Shown: positions 34,935 to 46,555 of the stretch, piece by piece
How the letters are laid out: the number at the start of each line of letters is the position of its first letter
Position numbering within the stretch: the first letter of the stretch is position 1
Source: Hansfordia pulvinata
Lineage: Eukaryota > Ascomycota > Sordariomycetes > Xylariales
DNA length: 64,000 nucleotides
Direction: 5' to 3'
NCBI GenBank assembly: GCA_006538405.1
Contig: BJKQ01000006.1
Location: 2,069,001-2,133,000, forward strand
Notes under the pieces: generated by a model
Told to the model about the DNA's origin: nothing
Seen by the model: only the letters and a program-made list of their open reading frames with translations
The model's database searches: none
Made by a program: the position numbers and the translations under genes

Positions 34935-37900
34935 TTACTGTTGCGAGACGTAGTAGGAAGGTTGGCCCTGGTGAGGGGAGCGGGCGAATGGCGATACCGA
35001 CCCAGAAGCGTTGTACTGCTGAGAGACGGCCTGTAGAGACGGAGAGGCGGAGCTCGGGGCGTTGTACTGCTGCCCAACGGCTCCCGCGGGAACAGGCATC
35101 AGCGCGTCATAGTCCATGGGCGCCGAAGTGTCGAGTCCGAGCCCCGGGTTGAACGACGGGAATGCCTCCACCGAGGAACCCGTGTTGAGTTTGCTTGGAT
35201 CCTGCATGTTCATATAAGAGTTGGTAGGGGCCCCGTATGAGGCGGCAGGGCCATCCATAGCTTGGAATGTTGGTTGTGGCGGGAAGGCTGCCGGCACTGT
35301 TTGCATCATGACGTTGTCCGGATGATGCTGCATCATTGTATAATGCCTGGTTTGCGCAGGGTAGTATGGGTTGGACAGGGCAGGCGCAGACAAGACGGGG
35401 CCAGGCATGGACTGATATCCGTAAACTGGCTGCTGGTGATACTCCGGCGAGATAGCGCCCGGCGCGAACTGGTCGAGCGGGCCATCGTAAGGAGAGTTCT
35501 CTTGCTTCGTGGGCGTTTCCGGAGGGAATTGGCCGAAGGCGTTGGGCGGTGGGTCATGCACCGGGCTGATGATGGTTTCCGGGTCGATTTGCTTGGCCTC
35601 GACCAGCTCGAGGACTGGAAGGCTGATATGCTCCATATGCTTGGACAAATGGACGGTTAGCCTCTTCCAAGTGGGGAATGTCTTGCCGCAGAAACGGCAG
35701 GGCTCTTGGCTCGGCTTCAGCTGCGTCTCGCGATGGGATGATTCGACCTTCTGCCACGTTGGATCTTGATTGCCGGTCTTCTTGATCTGCGCCTTTGTCC
35801 TTGACTTCGGCTCCGTGTATTTGTGTTCACGGACGAGGTGCTGAAGAAAGTTGTCCCTTCTGTAGCATCTGTGGCGACAGTCATCCACGTCGCATTCCCA
35901 CCATTCAAGGTGGCGGTGGCCTTCATTCTCGTGACGGACCCAGTCAGCTTTCCTCTTGAACATCTTCGAGTCGCGGCACTCCTTCCATGTACAGCTGAAT
36001 GGCTGGACGTCTTCGTGAACGTGCTTGGTCCAGTCCGAGGGCTTTGTAAACTTCTTGGCTGTGAAGCAGAGCTGACATTCGAACCTAGCCGGGAGGGTTG
36101 ATGTAGGCGGCAAGGGGATTCCTTGTGGGAAGATCTCTTTCGTGACCTGCCCTTCGCCAGCAGCAACCTCTCCTTCAGGCGACGCATCGTACCCCTGGTT
36201 ATCGCCCATTGCAACGGCTGATCCGCCCAGGGCCATGCACATGTCGCCCCCGCCACGGCACTTGCCTTCCAGGACATGAACCTGGTGCGCCCGTTTCTGG
36301 TTCAGAAGGGTCTTGTACCGCGCCGTCATTTGAAACGCAATGCGGTCGACCAGGAAGCTGTTATCGCTCATGCTTCCGGTGGATTCGTCCAAGGAGGGGT
36401 TGAGGCGAAGGATGTGCTGTTTGAAGCCTGCCAGGTTGGGCGTGATATCCTCTACAATGCTGGCGCTGGGCTTGACCAGGTCCGGATCTTCGACTTCATC
36501 CTCATCGTCGTCATCCTCATCTTGGTCTGCCGCGGGCTGAGACCTCGCCAAGCGGGCGACAGGAGGGCCCCCCTGTCCCTTCAACATGTTGACCAGGTTA
36601 TTAGGGTGAGAAGAGGCATCTCCACTGGAACTCTTGGGTAGCTCCGTTTTGCTCCTCGGCCTTCTCAAGGTGTTCTTGACCTGCGGGACGGAGAGATTGG
36701 CGAAGGGGCCAAAGCTGTTCTTCGGAGAGCCGCCTGCTGGGGTGTTGCTGTTGCTCAAAGAACCCGGCCGGGCATGGGTGGACGCGATGGAGGCAGCCCC
36801 GGTCGTCATCCCTATCAAGGCGGTTTCCAGACTGGGCGTGGGCCGCCTGCTGAAGGTAGACGAGCGAGAAGGCGGCGCGAGCGTGTCCTTTGACTCGTGC
36901 TTTTCCAGTGTTGCCTCCTCTGGCGTGACATCGCTCGTGTTGCTGCCCTTGCGTTTTCGAAGCGCGCTGCTGCTGGGCTTGCGCACCAGGCTGTCAATCT
37001 TGCTGAGGAAGCTGGGCCGGCGGGAGTTGCTGATGGATAGTTTCTTCAGAAAGCTGCCGCCCACAATGCCTTCAACGTCGGCCAAAGATGGCTCGCTGCG
37101 GCGGCGGGTGCCCCACGTAGCCCTTCGGGAGATCATCGAGGCGTTGTCATGACACTGCTGCTGGAAGCGCATCATGGCAGCGTGCGAGGATTCCGGTTGC
37201 GTGGGGTCGGATTGGATAGCAGCGATCCTCGGGGCGTCTTCCCAAATGCCCATGTTTCGCATGATGAGGTGGTCCTCCCTGGTCAGGGGACCCCCAGCAG
37301 AGTCGGTTCGGAAATAGGCTTGGCCGGGCTGCTCGCGATTGCGCGTTTCGTGGCCCATGCGAATGCCGTCCGATTGCTGGTTGGCATCCTGATAAGGCGG
37401 GCTAGCACGTGTCTCTGGATGGGCATCAGAGTTGGCGGGTGGCGTCGGAGGGACCGCGCTTTGGGCCCTGGCTCTCCAAGCCTGCACTTGCTGGTTCTTG
37501 TCATCTAGGTCGCGATTTGCGGCCATTTCATTGGGGCTTGCCCCTTGGCCAGAAGGGCGTTCTCCCGGGGCGAGTCCGCCTCGAACGCCGGCATCGGAGG
37601 CCCGCCGTTTTGGAAGGGTCTGTGCCGAGGTCGCGGAGCCGCCTCGCGATGACGCGGCAGTGTCACCGGCATCACTGGGCATGTAATCGTTGCTGGGCAT
37701 GTAATCGTTGCTGGAGGGGGCGTGTTGCTGCTGGTAGGACCTGGACACGTTGTCTATGGAGGTTTCGACGTCCTGGCCCCACACCGACACAGTGACCTGC
37801 GGGCTGGGCGAAGCCATGGCGGGGGCGGTGGTGGTGATGGGAGGCGCAAGACTATCGCTGCTGGACCAACTGCCGCCGTTCGTGTCTGGGGTCAGCTGGG

Positions 37901-38468
37901 GAGCGGAAAAGTCCGAGTCAATTGAGTCGGTAGCGGGGAGCAGCGACGTTGGGGAGTCGCTGGTGAAATGTGAGCCCAGCTGGTTCGGGAAAGACATCTG
38001 GGTGCCGGGATGGGTCGGTCCTGGCTTTACGTCGAGGGAAGGCCCCTGGGTGCCGAGGTGGGAGCCGGGGTAGCCGGGGCCGGCGGCATCGGGGGCCGAA
38101 GAGAGAGAATCGCCGAATTCTACGAGTGAGCCGTCGAGGAAGGAAGGGGTGCTGGCAACGTCGTCGAAGTTGGCACCGCAAAAGGGGTCGCCGCCGACGA
38201 AGTCGTTTTGCAGATAGAGGGACGAGTTCGAGTCGGCAGGGGCGTGGAAGGTTCCGTCCGGGGAGGCAGAGGAGCTGGGGAGATGGGACGAGTGAGGCGA
38301 CAGAAGGAGAGAGTCCAGAGGGGTGGCGAGGTTCTTGTTGTCGTCAGGAGGGTGAGGGAGGTTGTGGTTGCGATGCGGCGGCGAGGCGCGGGGTCCATGT
38401 GGCAGAGGGGCCGAGGGGTCGCGGGACTCGTGCAGCGACCTGGGGGATACGGTGTATAGAGCAGGCAT
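34935..38468 (-). CDS. C2H2 zinc-finger transcription factor, 1177 residues
   Basis: Uninterrupted frame beginning MPALYTVSPRSLHESRDP. The N-terminal two-thirds is disordered, with Ser/Pro/Gln/Asn-rich segments, a tandem NDYMPS pair and basic patches (about 490-520). An acidic run DQDEDDDDEDEVEDPD lies shortly before the fingers. The zinc-finger block spans about residues 798-943. Finger-like units are CQLC...WTKHVH, CTWKEC...WVRHENEGH, CDVDDC...FLQHLVREH and, after a linker with DPTWQKVESSHRETQ, CRFCGKTFPTWKRLTVHLSKH. The C-terminus is Pro/Gln/Tyr-rich and activation-like. This finger arrangement is familiar from a conserved Pezizomycotina regulator family. I cannot assign a named gene or target. 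Confidence 0.88.
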   Translation of the reverse strand: MPALYTVSPRSLHESRDPSAPLPHGPRASPPHRNHNLPHPPDDNKNLATPLDSLLLSPHSSHLPSSSASPDGTFHAPADSNSSLYLQNDFVGGDPFCGANFDDVASTPSFLDGSLVEFGDSLSSAPDAAGPGYPGSHLGTQGPSLDVKPGPTHPGTQMSFPNQLGSHFTSDSPTSLLPATDSIDSDFSAPQLTPDTNGGSWSSSDSLAPPITTTAPAMASPSPQVTVSVWGQDVETSIDNVSRSYQQQHAPSSNDYMPSNDYMPSDAGDTAASSRGGSATSAQTLPKRRASDAGVRGGLAPGERPSGQGASPNEMAANRDLDDKNQQVQAWRARAQSAVPPTPPANSDAHPETRASPPYQDANQQSDGIRMGHETRNREQPGQAYFRTDSAGGPLTREDHLIMRNMGIWEDAPRIAAIQSDPTQPESSHAAMMRFQQQCHDNASMISRRATWGTRRRSEPSLADVEGIVGGSFLKKLSISNSRRPSFLSKIDSLVRKPSSSALRKRKGSNTSDVTPEEATLEKHESKDTLAPPSRSSTFSRRPTPSLETALIGMTTGAASIASTHARPGSLSNSNTPAGGSPKNSFGPFANLSVPQVKNTLRRPRSKTELPKSSSGDASSHPNNLVNMLKGQGGPPVARLARSQPAADQDEDDDDEDEVEDPDLVKPSASIVEDITPNLAGFKQHILRLNPSLDESTGSMSDNSFLVDRIAFQMTARYKTLLNQKRAHQVHVLEGKCRGGGDMCMALGGSAVAMGDNQGYDASPEGEVAAGEGQVTKEIFPQGIPLPPTSTLPARFECQLCFTAKKFTKPSDWTKHVHEDVQPFSCTWKECRDSKMFKRKADWVRHENEGHRHLEWWECDVDDCRHRCYRRDNFLQHLVREHKYTEPKSRTKAQIKKTGNQDPTWQKVESSHRETQLKPSQEPCRFCGKTFPTWKRLTVHLSKHMEHISLPVLELVEAKQIDPETIISPVHDPPPNAFGQFPPETPTKQENSPYDGPLDQFAPGAISPEYHQQPVYGYQSMPGPVLSAPALSNPYYPAQTRHYTMMQHHPDNVMMQTVPAAFPPQPTFQAMDGPAASYGAPTNSYMNMQDPSKLNTGSSVEAFPSFNPGLGLDTSAPMDYDALMPVPAGAVGQQYNAPSSASPSLQAVSQQYNASGSVSPFARSPHQGQPSYYVSQQ
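37678..37714. repeat. 18-base tandem duplication inside the C2H2 gene
   Basis: GCATGTAATCGTTGCTGG occurs twice in tandem, in frame. It encodes the duplicated NDYMPS hexapeptide in the disordered N-terminal part of the transcription factor. Confidence 0.95.
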
Positions 38469-39123
38469 GATGGGCTATATACTGGGCACAAGGCCGGGAG
38501 CAAGCGAGCCCGCAATTGTCAGCCAAGCGACGGGGCCCCGAGAGGGCCGGCTGGTTTATACCGAGAAGATGTCACCGGAGGCCGCACAGCTCTTGCAGAG
38601 GGTCGCGCTTAGGCGCATGTCATGTTTCTGACGACGAGGCGTGTGTCACAGGAGGGAGCTTGCCACCAGGCGATTCCCAAGTCGATCTGGAGCGACAAGA
38701 GAGGAGAGAGGAGATGCGACACGAGCGATGCAAGAGGGCGAGGCGTGAAGGGCAGCGGCGAGCACGAGAAGCAATTCCGAGCGACTGGGCGATGTTGGGG
38801 GAGGGGGAGGGGGGCGACAGAGGGCGAGCGGTTGGGCGAGCGAGAACTAAAAGCCAAGCAAGCAGCGCCAGGCGGGTTGACGGGAGGGACGATGGTGTAG
38901 TTGCAGCGGAGTTGGCGAGGGTGTTGTGGAAGAGGGAAGAGGTCAAGGAAGGCTGACCGAGACGGGATCGTGTGAATCCTGCTGTTGTCGCCCTTGCTCG
39001 GTGTTGGGGGCTACTCGTACAACACGCAGCACAGTCAGTCGGGTGCAGTGCTGGCCCGGACGAGCGTCAAGATCGACGGCGGCGGCGCTTAGCAGGGGAT
39101 GGAGCCCTGGTGTGGGGCAGGGT

Positions 39124-39127
<4 letters not shown>

Positions 39128-39154
<27 letters not shown>
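39128..39154. repeat. CT dinucleotide tract
   Basis: About 13 uninterrupted TC/CT units, roughly 660 bases upstream of the C2H2 start on the opposite strand. Confidence 0.95.
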
Positions 39155-39158
<4 letters not shown>

Positions 39159-40298
39159 CTCTCTCCGAGTGATCACTCTCGCGCTTCCAGAGGATAGGCC
39201 GGGTTCCTGGTGCTGTGCTGTGCAGTGCATGCAGGCGTAGTGGACATTTGGGGTGGGTGGGCTCGCTCGTACGGGGTCGGATGCCGGGTCGTGGTGGCAG
39301 TATGCACTCGTACCTCTCAGGTAGTCAGAGGGTGAGACGGGCGGATGGAAGAGGCAGGACACGGTGCGAGCAGGTCGGTGAGTGGGACGATGGTCGAGTC
39401 GAGGATCGAGGGTCGATGATGGAGGAGCAGGACGAGAGGAGCCGTGCAGCGGCGGGCAGCCGGGCCGCCAGGGCCACGCGGGACACGCGTAGCATGTACA
39501 CTTCTGCTACGGCGACTTGGGGCTCAGGTACTGGCGCGCAGTCAGCACCGTCGTGTCTACGGGGAGCGCAGGTACTCCAGCGCCCGCGACGACCTGCCGC
39601 GCCACATCTCAGATGTACCCGCAAGCGCCGCGCAGTGCAGCGTTGCATGGATTACCTCCTCCAGCTACGAGACGACCTTCAGTACTTACCTACGCCGGCG
39701 CCCTCCCCCCACGTGTACCTAACGTTTGTTCACCTCTGATATCTCACTTACTCGTACTCATCCCACTTGCTTGCAGAAGGGGCACTCTCTCTGCGAGTAC
39801 AATGGCTGGCTGGTTTCTCAACTCGACACCCAGGTCTACGAGTACGTACCCAAAGGAGTGATCAGGGCCGTTCGTTTGTCCTGCCCGCAGCCACCAAGCC
39901 AGTCACGCCAGCCGATGGGCCAGGGTTGCAGTGCAAGCACGATAGGACGGACCATGGATGGTGATCGTGGCCCCAGGGCCGACTGGAGGGGGCCGTGCAA
40001 GGAATGGGGGGAGTCGAGGGCGGGGGCGCGTCAAGCGGCCAGCCAATCCACGCCGCCGCCGCCCGCCCGGCCGGGGGAGGGGTGGTCCAGCAGCGTGGCA
40101 GAGACGGGCGAGGCTTGACGAGGTGTTCTGCTGGGCTGAATCGTAGGCGGATTGGCTCGCTCGTCATTCCTTCTCTCTCACCCTCCTGTGCCTCCCTTTC
40201 TCTCCGTACCCCTCTTGCCAATTGAATCCCTCCGCCGCCTGCGCTCACCCTGATCCCACCACCACCACCTCCACCACCACCGCATCACCGTGCCGTGA

Positions 40299-40312
40299 TA
40301 CGAGTACTCGTA
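40299..40312. repeat. Perfect 14-base palindrome TACGAGTACTCGTA
   Basis: A self-complementary 14-mer and one of the best examples of the dispersed palindrome family. Another perfect copy is at 49997-50010. Confidence 0.95.
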
Positions 40313-42790
40313 GTCCTCGTGGGTCTGACCTACTATCCGTATACTCGCACGACGGGGCTAGAGCGTGACTCGTATACTCTGTAAGCTGCCAGGCTAGAAG
40401 CATCTTTCCCCTGGGGGATGCTCTTCTTCAAACCCGCATAGCCCCGCTGCTAGCTACCCACAGACTCCGAGACAGCAGCAGCTCCAACAACCTGCGACGG
40501 CCATGGCAAACATCAACAACTTGGATATGCTATTCGTGACCGTGACCGTGACCGTGAACGTGACCCGCCGCTGGGGCCTGACCTCGCCTTTTCTTCACTC
40601 TGCTTGACTGTTGGCTGGAGCCGGCACAGTCACACCGACGCACGCGGTTAGGGGGTTCCAGTGTTAGGCGTTCTTCTCAGCCCTGCCTCTCCACCAGCAA
40701 GCCGCCCGGTACGAGCGAAACCAAACGCCTGACGTCACGTCCATACCTATGGGCATCACGCCCGGGACCACGCTCGACTTGCCACTCACCCCCTGTGCCC
40801 CTGCTGCGTTCCTCGTCTCGTCGGGCTGTGCGGGACGTAACGTTCTGGCGGCGCGTCGTATCTGTATCGGCCCCCATCTCAGATCGGGCGAGCGAGACAC
40901 GATTTTCGGTTCAGATTTTCGGTTCAGAAAAGCGCAGAGCCGAGAGAATGACACAGCCATGGACGACCAGCCAGACACCAGGTAGGTAGATGACTGGTGA
41001 GAACAGAGGGGCTGGCCGACGACAGCCTTGTCTCGCTTGGATCGACCCGCGGCGGCCCTGAAGGCGCCGTCCCGATGGGCACCCGTAAGCGTGGCAAAGC
41101 AAGTGGAGGCAAGGCAAAGCAAAAGTAAGTAATAAAAGGTACATGAGGTAAGCAACCCACGACCTACGACCTACCTATGCGTTGAGGGTTTCCAATCGTT
41201 GGTTAGTATCCGCTTATCCCGGGCTCGGCTCCCTGGGCTGCTGCTTGCTTGCTTGCTACCCTGTGTGCCTGTGCTTACGAGTATTCCCGGGGAGGTGCGT
41301 GATGTCTGTCTGGTACGAGCTCGACTGCGGCCATCAGCACAGCAACCCGGCTTGGGCTTACGAGTAGTTGGGACATGGAGTGGGGGGCGCCCGTCAGGTC
41401 AGGCCGATCGCTGCTGATGACTGTGACTTGCTTCGCGTTTTTCTAGTTCCCGCTGCGGCTCTTTCACGTGCGCGATCAGTCCTGACCTGTGCTGTGCGTG
41501 GACTCGTCAGAACATTGACGGCACGATTGGAAATGGCCGCACGAAGACGGAGTTTGCCGCTGTTGGTTGGATGTAGGATGAGCACTGTACCTATCTACCT
41601 ACCTTACATAACCTACCTAAAGTAGGTACTCGTCGTAGCGCCCCAGATAGGAACATTGAAGGTAGACCTTGCAACGAGCCCAGTTCTCCTCTGAAGGTAC
41701 GAGTAGACAGACCTCCATGTGGCCCGCAGACTTCACGGGATGCGGTTGCCAGCGGTGGCGGAAGGGGGCTGTGCTGGTGGGCTGGCACGTCTAAGCCTCG
41801 CTGTAGGCACAGGCGGCTCGGCATGGTGCGACGCAGCGCGACGGGCCCCAGAGTTGTTCTCCTTCTTTGCCCAGTCTGGAAAGATTCCGGAATGACGGGT
41901 GGGAATCTCGCCGGCAGTTTGGATGTTTGGCACTCCTGCGCCCGGAATCCATGGCATTGACGGGCGTCGACAGTGCACATGATGGATGGATGTTTTCCAG
42001 TCGGTTGCTGCTGGTGGAAGCTTCAATATGGTGCGGTAGAATTGCGTGTCTCTCGTGGTGACCATCCATTGGAGGTACCTCCCTTTGCAGTTCATTACCG
42101 CCGGTCCCTTGGGTAGGTACTTGCATCCTTACCTGCCTACCCAAGATAGACTTCTCACGACAAGCTCTGCGCGCTTTGAAATCTTATTCAGATTGTTGGG
42201 TACTTATCCTACTGGTGGAAGCAGTCTTATTAAGTTCTATTGTCCAAGTCTTGTGTGCCCGAACATTAGCTGGCAAGGTCGGCAGTGTCTGTTGCGGCTG
42301 CAGGGCAAAAAAGTTAGGTACTCAGGTGGGCACTGTCAGCACGTGTGATCACCCGCAGATTGGAGGAAGTACCTGCATTGCCGCGTTGAATCCACCCTGA
42401 GCCCAAGTACCTTAACTACCAGTGGCACTTCCAACCAAGCGTGACATGTACATGGAGGAGGTGTCAGCACCAGACGCATCAAACGACCGCTGTCCGTCCT
42501 ATCCACACCCTCATCATCATCAGTCTGTCCATCGCCTCGCAGCCTTCCAATTGCCTGGGCTCGCGTCTCCCACATTGCGACAGCCACCGCATCGACATCG
42601 ATATCGGCACCGGCGACAGCACCCCGGCCTCAGCCTCCCCGTGATGCATGTTTGATTGATCGATTGACCGTTTAGCCCCGGCACCGCCACCCTTCTTTCT
42701 CCATCTCGCCCGCCCCGTCTCCGGCCCCCTCCACCTGCATTGCATCGCCGGCTCTCCAGCCTTGTGCAACCGTCTGCTCGCGCCGTCGCC

Positions 42791-43722
42791 ATGTTCCAGG
42801 TCAGTCCGCCCGTCCGCCGACTGAGCCCCATCACATCACATCAAATCGACCCGGCTCACCATGCCCCTTCCCAGCTGTCCTGCCTCCGATCGTATCGCTT
42901 TCTTCATGGCGCCGCAGCGTATCGTAACCTATCGTGTCATGTGGTGACCCCCTCACCCCCCTCTTGTATGCCCCGGCAGCCTGACCGACCAGCCGCTGAG
43001 CCCCCCCGGCGTTGGTGCGCTGCGCTGTGCTGCGCTGCTGTTGGGTCGGGCGCCCTTTTGCACCGCCCCGCGGCAAGGCGGCTCCGTGTGCCCCGTGTCT
43101 CCCTTCCACCCCCGGACTTGCTGCTGGTGCTGACCACGTCCGTTCTTCCAGCCGGAGGACAGCTTTCACCTGCGGATGCACCGCGCCCGCTCCGTGGTTC
43201 TTTCCAATTCAGAGTGAGTTGTAATCTACTCCACCTAATCGGTAGCAGTCCTCCAGTCCTGGAAGGGCCCGGGATTCGTAGGACGCCAGCAGCAGCGCCG
43301 CCACCACCCTGGGTGTGTAGTAGGAGTAAGGAAGGTGTAGCTAACCAACGCGCGCGCACAACGCGATTCCGGACGACGACAGGCTCGTCGAGATCCGCGC
43401 GGCCCAGCGCACCTTCGAGGGCGCGTACATGCGCACGGCCCTGTCGCAGTTCAGCTTCGCCCTCATCATCCTCAAGATCTTCACCTCCGAGTTCTACGCC
43501 ATCGGCGCCCTCTTCGCCGTCTACGGCGCCGCCATCATGGCCTGCGCCGTGTACCGCCGCTACCAGGGGAACCGCCAGTTCTTCACCGCCGCCGACCCGG
43601 CCGCCCCGGGCCAGCTCAAGCCAAAGTTCCGCACCAGCGGCAACAGCGTCCTCATCCTCACCCTCCTGAGCACGGGCGCCTACGTCACCCTGCTGGTCCT
43701 GACCTGGCAACTCGAGACGTGA
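42791..43722 (+). CDS. DUF202 (YidH-like) small membrane protein, three exons
   Basis: Exons are 42791-42799, 43152-43213 and 43383-43722, giving 136 residues. Intron 1 (42800-43151, 352 nt) has a GTCAGT donor and TCCAG acceptor. Intron 2 (43214-43382, 169 nt) has GTGAGT, a GCTAACC branch and GACAG; phases agree. The DUF202 domain covers most of exon 3: EIRAAQRTFEGAYMRTALSQ, then three hydrophobic segments (FSFALIILKIF, FYAIGALFAVYGAAIMACAVY, and VLILTLLSTGAYVTLLVLTW) separated by YRRYQGNRQFF. Fungal members are vacuolar or plasma-membrane proteins of unclear role. The first exon is only ATG TTC CAG. If that exon is wrong, the start would be the Met of MHRARSVV in exon 2. Confidence 0.8.
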
Positions 43723-46248
43723 AAAAGGGGTGCTTGAGATGGAATGGGTGGGCGAAGGGGCAGGGGGCTGTCGACAGAGATCTTGCTGCTTCCTGAACTT
43801 GGTAGTCTATCAAATGTCTTTGACAGCCCATCAAAGGTCACGTGTTAGTCTTCTCATTATGACAGTGATGACTCGAGTCTTCCAAGTAGAAGCAGTAGAA
43901 GACTAGGACGGCATCAGACAGGAGAGCACGTGGCCGTATGGACTGGTAGAAACATTGTTCAAGGCCGGCGGGAGCCCACTCAAGTAACCCGCGGTCGTGC
44001 AATAGCTGCCCGGTATCTGGAAGGGCAGTTCCAGCGGCATGAAGCCGTCTCTGCGCGTATGGTTGGGTTGGCCCCTCAGGGACGAGAGATGTCGAGCTTC
44101 ACGCTGTACTTCGTGATAAAAAGGTGCCTCACGCTGACCAGCCTTATCGGGGATTTTGGGCGCCTTAGCGACGGGATCGTGACGGTCCAGACCAGCTTGG
44201 AAGAGGGTCACTTGCTCTGCCTCGAAGCAAAGTAGGGCTCTATAGAGCGGCTTTTGACAGAACTCAAGGAGCCCGGGCGGTCATGATGTGCCGTTTGAAA
44301 CGGCGCGCCTCTCAGGAGTGTAGGATATTTGAGAATTATCAGATATGGAGAATTGAGAGCTGTTTTCCTCTCTTCTCTCCCCCTTATCCTGACGCATCCG
44401 CAACACACCTGCCTGTAAGCTTTCCAATACAGTTGTCGAGTGAAAGAGGAAGCTCACGGCAGCTGCGGCGCGGTGATATAGTGCCACTGATATACACATC
44501 TCACTCTCCACATAGATCAGCGGAGTGGTCCTGCGAACAGGCTGCCAGGAGAGCAGGTCTGGTAGAGTCTCGGTGTCGCTTAGATCAGGATAATAACAAT
44601 GCCTGGGAACCGCACGAGACACGCGACGTAATTCAAGTCGGAGAAGCGTTGTCCAGGAGGAGAGGTGAACCTTGAAGGTGTCTTGCCACTCACGGAGCTG
44701 ACGACTTGCACTCGTCGCAGGAGCGAATATAATTCTGGGCGGTGCTTCAGAGTCTAGACGCCGTGGCAAATCCACGATCAATCGGCTGGTGACCAGGAAG
44801 CAGTTGACGCTGGCTGCCCTGGATATCAAGTCCGGCGTGGAGACTCAGGCATGTAGAGCTTTTCCCATACTTTCGATTGTACGTGACTCGAATCTTTTCT
44901 ATCAAATACAACCTTTCCTGGACAGGACCATCTTGAGACGGCGCCTCCTAGCTCTGGAAGCGTTTTGTCTCGAGAGAGAGTCGCGCAACCCGAGCCTGTG
45001 ACCCGTCGCAAATGTGCGCACATAGTCAACGTTCCCCTCGGAGCCCTTGATTTTGATTACTCCTGACATTGTGGAAGGCATTCCAGACATGCAACCGTCA
45101 AGAAGCAGCCGTCTTCCAGGCGGACTATGTCTGGGCTTCGCATGAGCAACGACAGCATCGCAGTCCTGACAGAGATGTGGCGAAGCATACTGAAGTCTGA
45201 ACTCATCCCCGGAGCTAATATCCTACTTACAATACTCCCTCCCTGCGATTTTGTGCCCAGTCAATAACAAACAAAGAAGCTGCCCTTTTCGAGTTCCTAG
45301 AGCCCGTTCCAAACCAGACACGCGGACGCCGTAAGACATGGTATTTGTCGGGAAACAACTCCCACACCTCTGAGGCATGGATGAGAGTTTGCAGAGTCAC
45401 GAGTATAGAACAAGTCTGGTCGGCGGCTTTGGTGGAAGAAACAAGGACATGACACCGCGAAGTCATGCATCCGCTGGGATGGAAAGGGGGATCGAAAAGT
45501 CAAAGGCTCCTTGCCACGCACCGATTTCAAGCTTTCTTGCGAGTCCAACATGTACGTAGTTGGAGACGGCATCTAAATTTCATCAACGAAAACTCTGAAC
45601 AGCCACGAGTCGGAGCTCTGTTCCACATCGCTGAAGATATATCCAGCTTTGGAGACGAACGACGGCAGACTTGCACAGCCTGCCTGTCTCTAGTGCGTCG
45701 AGCGCGCCTCTGCATCGCTTGTCGAAGAAAGGCGTGCCCGGCTCCCGGGCCCTGTGGCTCGACGGAGGCAACAAACGTGTGACATCTGCGGCCGAGCACA
45801 CAGCAGAGGAAACCGGGGGCGTTATCGCACTGCCCACGACGTGACTCGGGTATCCTGCGGACACTGGCAGGCTTTGATGAACGATAGTCAGCAGTGTCAC
45901 GCGGGGCCGGCTCGGAACAACCAGTCGCACGAGAGTCGCAGACAGGGAGAGTCCCTCTCTCTCCCTATCTCTCCCCTCTCTGCGTGTGTGTGTGCGTCTC
46001 TGTCTCTTTCGGGATGACGGGTCTCGTGCTACTCAGTTGAAGGTGCAATCCGTGTCACTGGAGTCGTGAACGCAGAGATGGGGAACTCATGCGCTCGTGC
46101 TTACGAGCATGTGAAGGACACGCACGTCCCGGTTGGACAGTAGGCAAGATTCACCGAAGATCCGCGAGCCAAGGGTCCGAGCCGGGAATGATGGCTCGGA
46201 GTCCCGAGCCCGAGCTCAAAGCCCAGGGTGCCTGTCGTGCCATTCCCG

Positions 46249-46352
46249 AGATCTGCCGCTCCCGTCCCCCCCCCGGCCCCACGATCTGCCGCTCCCGCCT
46301 GCCTTCGGCCCACGATCTGCCGCTCCCGCCTGCTCCCGGCACACGATATGCC
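46249..46352. repeat. 31-base minisatellite, about 3.5 units
   Basis: The phrase (AC)GATCTGCCGCTCCCG recurs with its GATC core near 46250, 46282 and 46313, and as GATATGCCG near 46344, a period of 31-32 bases. The units diverge in the CCTGCCTTCGG/CCTGCTCCCGG half. Confidence 0.85.
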
Positions 46353-46517
46353 GTGGCGGCAGGCGGCGCGGCGGGCTGCTGTGCCGTCTGCCGCTGGGAG
46401 ACCCTGTAGTCATGATCGTTGTTCATTGATCAGCGATGCTGCCTGCCGTGCCCCCTCGGGAAATGAGATTTATGGCTTGTTAGAGTCCAGACTGTTGGTG
46501 CGCTCTCCCGGTTCCTG

Positions 46518-46521
<4 letters not shown>

Positions 46522-46554
<33 letters not shown>
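46522..46554. repeat. CA dinucleotide tract
   Basis: About 16 uninterrupted AC units. Confidence 0.95.

Positions 46555-46555
<1 letters not shown>

Larger units (their letters stand above)
38469..42790. other. Gene-poor stretch of about 4.3 kb
   Basis: No recognisable gene. It contains the promoter of the minus-strand C2H2 gene on the left and that of the DUF202 gene on the right. A CT tract lies at 39128-39154 and a perfect TACGAGTACTCGTA at 40299-40312. Related motifs occur near 39010, 39748, 39838, 41276, 41628 and 41697. TACCTA-type runs occur at 41583-41627 and 42108-42142. Confidence 0.5.

Noticed and set aside
44281..44829. 182-codon minus-strand frame, considered as part of a heterokaryon-incompatibility (HET) gene
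   Set aside because: I looked for the HET signature (an ALSYxWG-like string) on both strands nearby and did not find it; the frame has no other motif.
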